Assembly (NCBI GenBank): GCA_028818385.1
Contig: JAPPNY010000023.1
Location: 1 to 36,532 of the forward strand
Direction: 5' to 3'
Source: Spirochaetaceae bacterium
GTDB lineage: Bacteria; Spirochaetota; Spirochaetia; SZUA-6; Bin103
DNA: 36,532 nt
The translations under genes and the position numbers were made by a program. Within the stretch, counting starts at the first letter, position 1. Each line of letters opens with the position of its first letter. Positions 32,793 through 36,532 of the stretch are shown in pieces. The notes beneath the pieces were generated by a model that was not told the origin of the DNA, ran no database searches, and worked only from the letters and a program-made list of their open reading frames with translations.

Positions 32793-33968
32793 ATGCTCGA
32801 CGGCATCTCTGTCTGGGGCGAGCCGGACGCCGGGGCGGTGGAGCAGATGCGCCGCTGCGCCACGCGGGCCGAGCGAACGGCGCTCATGGCCGACCACCAC
32901 CTGGGCTACGCCGTGCCGATCGGCGGGGTGGTCGCGTACGCGGGCCGGATCAGCCCGTCCGGGGTCGGGTTCGACATCTCGTGCGGGAACAAGGCCGTGC
33001 TGTTGGACGCCGACGCCGCGGAGATCCGGCGCAACATCCGCCCCATCATGGACGACCTGTGGCGGACCCTGTCGTTCGGCATCGGGCGCAAGAACCCGGA
33101 GCCGGTCGACGACGAGCTGTTCGACGACGACCCGGCCTGGGACATCCCCGCGGCCGCCACGCTCCGCGACCTGGCGCGCTCGCAGCTCGGCACGATCGGC
33201 TCCGGCAACCACTTCGTCGACCTGTTCGCCGACGAGCGGGACCGCGCCTGGGTCGGCGTCCACTTCGGCTCGCGCGGCCTCGGCCACAAGCTGGCCACCC
33301 ACTTCATCAAGGCCGGCGGCGGCACCGACGGCATGAACGTCGACCCGGTGGTGCTGGACGCGGACAGCGACCTGGGGCGGGAATACCTCGCCTGCATGCA
33401 TCTGGCCGGGCGCTACGCCTACGCCGGCCGCGACTGGGTGTGCGCGCGTGTCGCCCGCCTGCTCGGCGCGCGCATCGTCGAGGAGGTGCACAATCACCAC
33501 AACTTCGCCTGGCAGGAGCGCCACTTCGGGCAGGACCTGTGGGTCGTGCGCAAGGGCGCCACCCCGGCATTCCCGGGCCAGCGCGGCTTCGTGGGCGGCA
33601 CCATGGGCGACATCTCGGTAATCATCGAAGGGCTCGACGGACCCGAATCGGAGCTCGCCCTGCGCTCGACCGTCCACGGCGCCGGGCGCGTCATGTCGCG
33701 CACGCAGGCGGCCGGAAAGTCGCGGTTCAAGCGCGGGCGACGGATACAGCTCACCGAGGGCAGGATCAGCCGGAAGATGATGCAGAAGTGGCTGGACCGG
33801 CGCGGCGTCGAGCTACGCGGCGCCGGCACCGACGAGTCCCCGCACTGCTACAAGCGGATCGAGGAGGTGCTGCGCTACCACGACGGCACCATCCGCGTCG
33901 TCCACGTCCTGGAGCCGATCGGCGTCGCCATGGCATCGGCGGACGAGATCGATCCCTTTCGGGACTGA
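32793..33968 (+). CDS. rtcB: RtcB-like RNA ligase
   Basis: A 391-residue member of the RtcB family (GTP-dependent RNA 3'-phosphate/5'-OH ligase). Motifs in order: DHHLGYAVPIGGVVAY, SGVGFDISCGNK with metal ligands D61 and C64, GTIGSGNHFVDL, GVHFGSRGLGH, EVHNHHNFAW, FPGQRGFVGGTMGDISV, and STVHGAGRVMSR with H295 as guanylylated His. Start ATG 32793 is preferred; GTG 32751 and TTG 32727 are in frame. No RtcA, archease or RNA target gene is nearby; it is placed in a run of sugar genes with 16 bases to the enolase-superfamily gene. Role in RNA repair is expected from family, not context. Confidence 0.94.
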   Translation: MLDGISVWGEPDAGAVEQMRRCATRAERTALMADHHLGYAVPIGGVVAYAGRISPSGVGFDISCGNKAVLLDADAAEIRRNIRPIMDDLWRTLSFGIGRKNPEPVDDELFDDDPAWDIPAAATLRDLARSQLGTIGSGNHFVDLFADERDRAWVGVHFGSRGLGHKLATHFIKAGGGTDGMNVDPVVLDADSDLGREYLACMHLAGRYAYAGRDWVCARVARLLGARIVEEVHNHHNFAWQERHFGQDLWVVRKGATPAFPGQRGFVGGTMGDISVIIEGLDGPESELALRSTVHGAGRVMSRTQAAGKSRFKRGRRIQLTEGRISRKMMQKWLDRRGVELRGAGTDESPHCYKRIEEVLRYHDGTIRVVHVLEPIGVAMASADEIDPFRD

Positions 33969-33984
33969 CCCGCAGAGAGGACCC

Positions 33985-35172
33985 ATGCGCATTCGCGACG
34001 TCACGATTTCCGCATTCGAGGTCGACACGGTCACGCCGCTGATCGACATGGCCCGGGTCGGACACGGCAGTACCGCCCGCTGGCACCCCCGCCACGGCTC
34101 GGGCGGCGCCACATGGTGGCGGCGCCACGCGGTGGCGAGCGGGGCCGGCCGCCGGAGCGAGCCCGTGCACGTCATGCATGTCCTCACCGACGACGGGCTG
34201 GAAGGCGTGTGCACGGTCGGAGACGTCCGCTACCGGGTCATGACCGAGCGGGAGCTGGCGCAGCTCCGCGAGCTGGTCGCAGGCGAGGATGCCGCCGACC
34301 GCGAGGGGCTGGACGCCAAGCTGCACCGGGCGGCGCGGTTCGCCTTCACCCGCCCCGGCTGGGCCGGCGCCTTCGACAACTGCCTGTGGGACATCGCCGG
34401 CAAGGCGGCCGGCGTGCCGGTGGCGGACCTGATCGGCCGCGCGCGCCCGGCCTGCCCCGCCTACTACAACAGCGCCGGGAACACCGCCGAGGAAGCGGTC
34501 GAGGACTCCCTGCGCGCCCTGGCGGCCGGGTTCACCGCGGTCAAGGACCACTTCGCGGCCGGCGCCGCGGAGAACTGCCGCTGGTTCGCCGCGGTGCGCC
34601 GCGCGGTGGGTCCCTACACCGCCCTCATGCACGACGCGGCCGAGAACGGCTACACCTACGCCGAGGCGCTGCGGGTCGGCCACGCGCTGGAGGAGCACGG
34701 CTTCCTGTGGTTCGAGGAGCCGCTGTCCGACCGCGACCACGCCGGCCTGCGGCGGTTGTGCCAAGAGCTGACCGTGCCCGTGCTGGCGCCGGAGACGCTC
34801 ATGCACGACCGGGAGCTGTGCGCGCAGTGGCTCACCAGCGGGGCGGTCGACACGCTGCGCGGCAACGCCCGCCACGGCGTGACGCCGCTCCTGCGGCTCG
34901 CCCGCCTGGCACGCGAGCGCGGCACCACCGTGGAGCTCAACGGTCCCGGCGGCCTGTTCGGGATCGTGCACGCGCACCTCTGCTGCGCGATCGGCAACAC
35001 CCGCTACTACGAGTACTTCCCCGGCGGCTCGCGCGACGAGGCGGGCAAGGAGATCGGGCTCCTCAACCCCGCCGTCCCCGCCGGCGGCAGCATCGCCCCG
35101 CCGGAAGGCCCCGGCTGGGGCGCCGAGTGGGACTGGCCGTATTTCCTGCGCCGGCGCGTGGCCGTGCTGTAG
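33985..35172 (+). CDS. Enolase-superfamily enzyme (mandelate racemase/MLE type) with altered active site
   Basis: A 395-residue protein with the enolase-superfamily capping domain and barrel. Metal ligands are D217 (LMHDAAENGY), E244 (WFEEPL) and E270 (LAPETLM). The usual K-x-K catalytic pair is K187-D188-H189 here (TAVKDHF), so only the first Lys remains. The Asp of the His-Asp dyad is N294 (RGNARHGVT), and N319 takes the usual position of the dyad His (VELNGPGG). The fold is clear but the chemistry should differ from mandelate racemase or muconate cycloisomerase; dehydration of an acid sugar is one option. ATG 33985 has GAGAGGA upstream. The next gene starts 9 bases later. Confidence 0.92.
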   Translation: MRIRDVTISAFEVDTVTPLIDMARVGHGSTARWHPRHGSGGATWWRRHAVASGAGRRSEPVHVMHVLTDDGLEGVCTVGDVRYRVMTERELAQLRELVAGEDAADREGLDAKLHRAARFAFTRPGWAGAFDNCLWDIAGKAAGVPVADLIGRARPACPAYYNSAGNTAEEAVEDSLRALAAGFTAVKDHFAAGAAENCRWFAAVRRAVGPYTALMHDAAENGYTYAEALRVGHALEEHGFLWFEEPLSDRDHAGLRRLCQELTVPVLAPETLMHDRELCAQWLTSGAVDTLRGNARHGVTPLLRLARLARERGTTVELNGPGGLFGIVHAHLCCAIGNTRYYEYFPGGSRDEAGKEIGLLNPAVPAGGSIAPPEGPGWGAEWDWPYFLRRRVAVL

Positions 35173-35181
35173 GATCGGCGC

Positions 35182-36042
35182 ATGGAGATCGTCGGTTACA
35201 GCTATTCGTTCGGGCCCATCACCGGCCCCAGGCCGATCGACAACGCCAGGGCCATTCACTGGTTCCACGAACGCGGCATCACCTCGCTGGAGCTCTACGA
35301 CCCCTGGATGGAGGACGAGGACGAGGTCCTCCGGGTCGAGGACGCCATCGCCGCGACCGGCATGAAGGTGCTGATGTGCGACGTCAACTGCCATGTCGGC
35401 TTCCGCGACGCGGGCGAGCGTGCGGCCGGCACCGACCGCTTCCACGAGCGGCTGCGCGTCGCCGCCCGCCTGGGCGCCGGCTCCATCCTGATCCTGCCGT
35501 CCATGCCGGGCTGGGACAGCGACCTGACCGCCGACGAGTTGCGGGAATGGCTGTACGAGGCCGTGGAGAACAGCATGCGGGTCGCGCGCGAGCTGGGCCT
35601 GATCCTGCTGGTCGCCAACCTGGGGTTCCGGGGCGACGTCTACGGCGGTCCCGAGTGGGTGATCGACGCCTGCGAGCGGCTGGGCGACCAAGTGCGCACC
35701 GTGTACGACGTGGGCAACTTCGTGATGGCCGGCTACGACCCGGTCGCGGCGCTCGACCGCGTGTTCCCGTACACCCATCACGTGCACGTCAAGGACTGGA
35801 CGCCGCTGGATGCCGAGCTTCCGGGAGCCTCCTGGAAGGGAACCCGAGACGGTCCCTGGTTCAAGGCGGTCGACTTGGGCGAGGGCGTCGTGCCGCTGCC
35901 GGCGGCGGTCCAGCGCCTGCGCGAGCTCGGCTACGACGGCACCGTCTCCCCCGAATACGAAGGCCCGGAACAGCCCTACGCCGTCATGGACCGCGCCATC
36001 ACCTACACCCGCGAGGCGTTCAAAGGCACCGAGAACGAGTGA
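35182..36042 (+). CDS. Sugar phosphate isomerase/epimerase-like TIM barrel protein
   Basis: A 286-residue member of the AP-endonuclease-2-like superfamily. Barrel strands: SLELYDPW (metal Glu), VLMCDVNCHVGF, SILILPSMPGW, LILLVANLGFRG, RTVYDVGNFVMAG (Asp and Asn), HHVHVKDWTPL (His-x-Lys-Asp), GTVSPEYEGPE (last Glu). This is the second such protein in the window; the barrel motifs are similar but the proteins are otherwise distinct. It follows the enolase-superfamily gene after nine bases and probably works on the product or a related keto-sugar. ATG 35182 is the only good start. Confidence 0.93.
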   Translation: MEIVGYSYSFGPITGPRPIDNARAIHWFHERGITSLELYDPWMEDEDEVLRVEDAIAATGMKVLMCDVNCHVGFRDAGERAAGTDRFHERLRVAARLGAGSILILPSMPGWDSDLTADELREWLYEAVENSMRVARELGLILLVANLGFRGDVYGGPEWVIDACERLGDQVRTVYDVGNFVMAGYDPVAALDRVFPYTHHVHVKDWTPLDAELPGASWKGTRDGPWFKAVDLGEGVVPLPAAVQRLRELGYDGTVSPEYEGPEQPYAVMDRAITYTREAFKGTENE

Positions 36043-36109
36043 GCCGGCTGCGCTACAGACGGAACCTTGTCATAACAGTCTACTGGGTCGCGACATGAGG
36101 AGGCGCGCA

Positions 36110-36355
36110 GTGCAACTTCGGTACGACTCTGACGCCGACGTCATCTTTCTCACTCTTCGCGCGGCCGAAGGAGGAGAAGCGGGAGGGCAGCGGCTCGACG
36201 ACACCCGCATCGCGCACCTAGATCGTGCGGGCCACGTTTTCGCCTACGAATTTCTGGATGTCAGTCGGGGCGTCTCACTCGTGGGTATCGATATGGAGGA
36301 CGCAAGCCGCATCCGCGAGGCCATTAAGCCAGTTACGCAACTCGCTGTCGCCTAA
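36110..36355 (+). CDS. DUF2283-domain protein
   Basis: An 81-residue protein matching DUF2283: QLRYDSDADVIFLTLR at the start, and RIAHLDRAGHVFAYEFLDVSRGVSLVGID replacing the usual DyDxxGxxvGIEIL. GTG 36110 is preferred since AGGAGG lies seven bases upstream and the domain starts at once; ATG 36095 in frame would place the ribosome site inside the gene. DUF2283 proteins are often near toxin-like genes but have no settled function. It lies 67 bases after the isomerase gene. Confidence 0.8.
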   Translation: MQLRYDSDADVIFLTLRAAEGGEAGGQRLDDTRIAHLDRAGHVFAYEFLDVSRGVSLVGIDMEDASRIREAIKPVTQLAVA

Positions 36356-36381
36356 GCCTTTCGACTCTCTGGCTCGAAGGC

Positions 36382-36531
36382 TCAGTCAGCGTCGTTCCGG
36401 TGGCTCCTGAACCAGGGAATGGCAAAATCGACCAGCGGGCGCGCGCGCAGCAGCGTGCAGCGCGCCTGCCCGACACGTCCGGTGCGGGTAGTCGTGTCCT
36501 GGCGCTCAAACGCGGCGCCTGCGTCGTCGAA
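36382..36531 (-). CDS. C-terminal part of a leftward gene, cut by the window edge
   Basis: An open frame runs in from the right edge to a TGA at 36382-36384, giving at least 49 residues (ending LLRARPLVDFAIPWFRSHRNDAD). The composition looks protein-like with a hydrophobic-aromatic patch, but the family is not recognisable from this fragment. The gene would converge with the DUF2283 gene, 26 bases away. Frame length is too short to be certain. Confidence 0.45.
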   Translation of the reverse strand, partial: FDDAGAAFERQDTTTRTGRVGQARCTLLRARPLVDFAIPWFRSHRNDAD

Positions 36532-36532
36532 G

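Overview
The window is a 36.5 kb piece of a GC-rich (about two thirds G+C by eye) bacterial chromosome, densely coded on both strands. No rRNA, tRNA, phage block or CRISPR array was seen. Several things fit a free-living or host-associated environmental heterotroph of the kind known mostly from metagenome bins: three Fe(II)/2-oxoglutarate (phytanoyl-CoA dioxygenase-like) oxygenases, many single-copy sugar or small-molecule enzymes, an ABC-2 exporter, and lipoproteins with classical lipoboxes. A coiled-coil protein with RFE-type heptads (19270-19713) recalls spirochaete Bdr-like proteins, but the phylum cannot be fixed from this sequence.

Layout. 126-3668: molybdate uptake, with modA, an inserted secreted-protein gene and a fused modB-modC gene. 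3742-7686: a rightward catabolic run of a large protein of unknown family, a DAO-type flavoprotein and a Gfo/Idh/MocA dehydrogenase. 7687-10059 (leftward): one polypeptide carrying an amidohydrolase and a class III aminotransferase. 10165-12865: an oxygenase, then two tandem DUF402 genes, the second fused to a Nudix domain. 12849-14213 (leftward): a Nudix hydrolase and a sugar isomerase-like TIM barrel. 14269-15054: a bicupin. 15120-19127: an ABC-2 exporter (ATPase plus two permeases) whose last permease stop codon overlaps the start of an oxygenase-HEAT fusion.

19270-23995 is the accessory part: the coiled-coil membrane protein, an IS1-type insertion sequence, small unknown genes, a strong hairpin terminator behind a possible small RNA, an M8 (leishmanolysin-type) lipoprotein protease, a candidate structured RNA (22478-22606), a small KGG-type/coiled-coil gene pair, and a bacterial GOLPH3-domain protein.

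24032-29388 returns to metabolism: an SDR dehydrogenase, a methyltransferase, an apiosidase-like glycoside hydrolase, a fumarase/aspartase-superfamily lyase and an isochorismatase-fold hydrolase. 29474-30127 is an AbrB-Doc toxin-antitoxin operon with a perfect 18-bp palindrome at its promoter. 30199-36042 is a second rightward run: RraA-like protein, oxygenase, a frameshifted alpha/beta-hydrolase lipoprotein, RtcB-like ligase, a divergent enolase-superfamily enzyme and a sugar isomerase-like protein. The window ends with a DUF2283 gene and the C-terminus of a leftward gene running off the edge.

How the genes work together is mostly inference: the two metabolic runs look like uptake-independent catabolic cassettes for uncommon sugars or acids. 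The best-supported functional units are the mod operon, the exporter-oxygenase operon and the toxin-antitoxin pair.
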